NCBI RefSeq assembly: GCF_946478885.1
Contig: NZ_CAMLDX010000061.1
Location: forward strand, 1-21,371
Length of the DNA: 21,371 bases
Direction: 5' to 3'
Source: an uncultured Bacillus sp.
GTDB lineage: Bacteria; Bacillota; Bacilli; Bacillales_B; DSM-18226
Positions 21,345-21,371 of this stretch are shown here, in pieces; within the stretch, counting starts at the first letter, position 1; each line of letters starts with the position of its first letter. The notes below the pieces were generated by a model, which made no database searches, had not been told where the DNA came from, and worked only from the letters and a program-made list of their open reading frames with translations. A program made the translations under genes and the position numbers.

Positions 21345-21371
21345 AAAACGGCCTACTCAGGTCGTTTTTTT
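21345..21371 (+). terminator. Terminator of the lipoprotein/two-component operon
   Basis: AAAAACGGCC pairs with GGTCGTTTTT (one wobble, 6-nt loop), directly after the stop; the T tract runs to the window edge. Confidence 0.85.

Noticed and set aside
1..21371. CRISPR array, tRNA or rRNA genes
   Set aside because: No regularly spaced direct repeats of CRISPR size, and no tRNA- or rRNA-like sequence was recognised by eye on either strand.

Overview
The window is chromosomal DNA of a low-GC, endospore-forming Bacillaceae (Bacillus sensu lato). The evidence is strong GGAGG/GAGGTGAT ribosome binding sites, several TTG/GTG starts, U-tailed hairpin terminators, and recognisable Bacillus genes: spo0M, deoD, yodL, yozD, yozE, a YodJ-type carboxypeptidase and a CtpA-type protease. 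No tRNA, rRNA or CRISPR array was seen.

Left part (1-5020). After a gene-poor start come a possible 57-aa membrane peptide (minus strand), a NIPSNAP-like small protein, a gap holding a folded repeat element, and three transporters: an APC amino-acid permease (minus), a divergent MFS exporter (plus) and a LysE-type exporter (minus). Next (5250-8388) is a three-gene membrane glycosylation cassette: a YkoS-like polytopic protein, a YkoT/GtrB-like polyprenyl-phosphate glycosyltransferase and a GtrA-like putative flippase. A terminator follows, then a 63-aa membrane protein whose promoter carries three perfect TTCACA repeats at exact 11-bp pitch (PhoP/ResD-like).

Centre (8899-17531). From memory of the B. 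subtilis map, this is the ctpA-yodJ-deoD-yodL-yozD-yodN-yozE neighbourhood, read here from the yozE end. Extra genes lie within it: a 55-aa antisense-oriented membrane protein; a three-gene unit of a His/Ser-rich peptide, a Hanks-type protein kinase and spo0M, with a possible sigma-H promoter; a 48-aa basic protein; and, between deoD and yodJ, an orphan holin-like gene, a putative IS200/IS605 (tnpB) 3'-end relic with a hairpin series ending in a strong terminator, and a second copy of the folded repeat.

Right part (17759-21344). A putative four-gene envelope-sensing unit: a beta-propeller-like lipoprotein, an OmpR-type response regulator, a histidine kinase (ATGA overlap) and a YtkA/FixH-like lipoprotein, closed by a terminator at the window edge. 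Its promoter also carries two TTCACA half-sites 11 bp apart, suggesting control by an OmpR-family regulator, perhaps its own.

The most interesting items are the kinase-spo0M operon, the TTCACA-array promoters, the covarying pair of folded repeats, and the mobile-element scar between deoD and yodJ.
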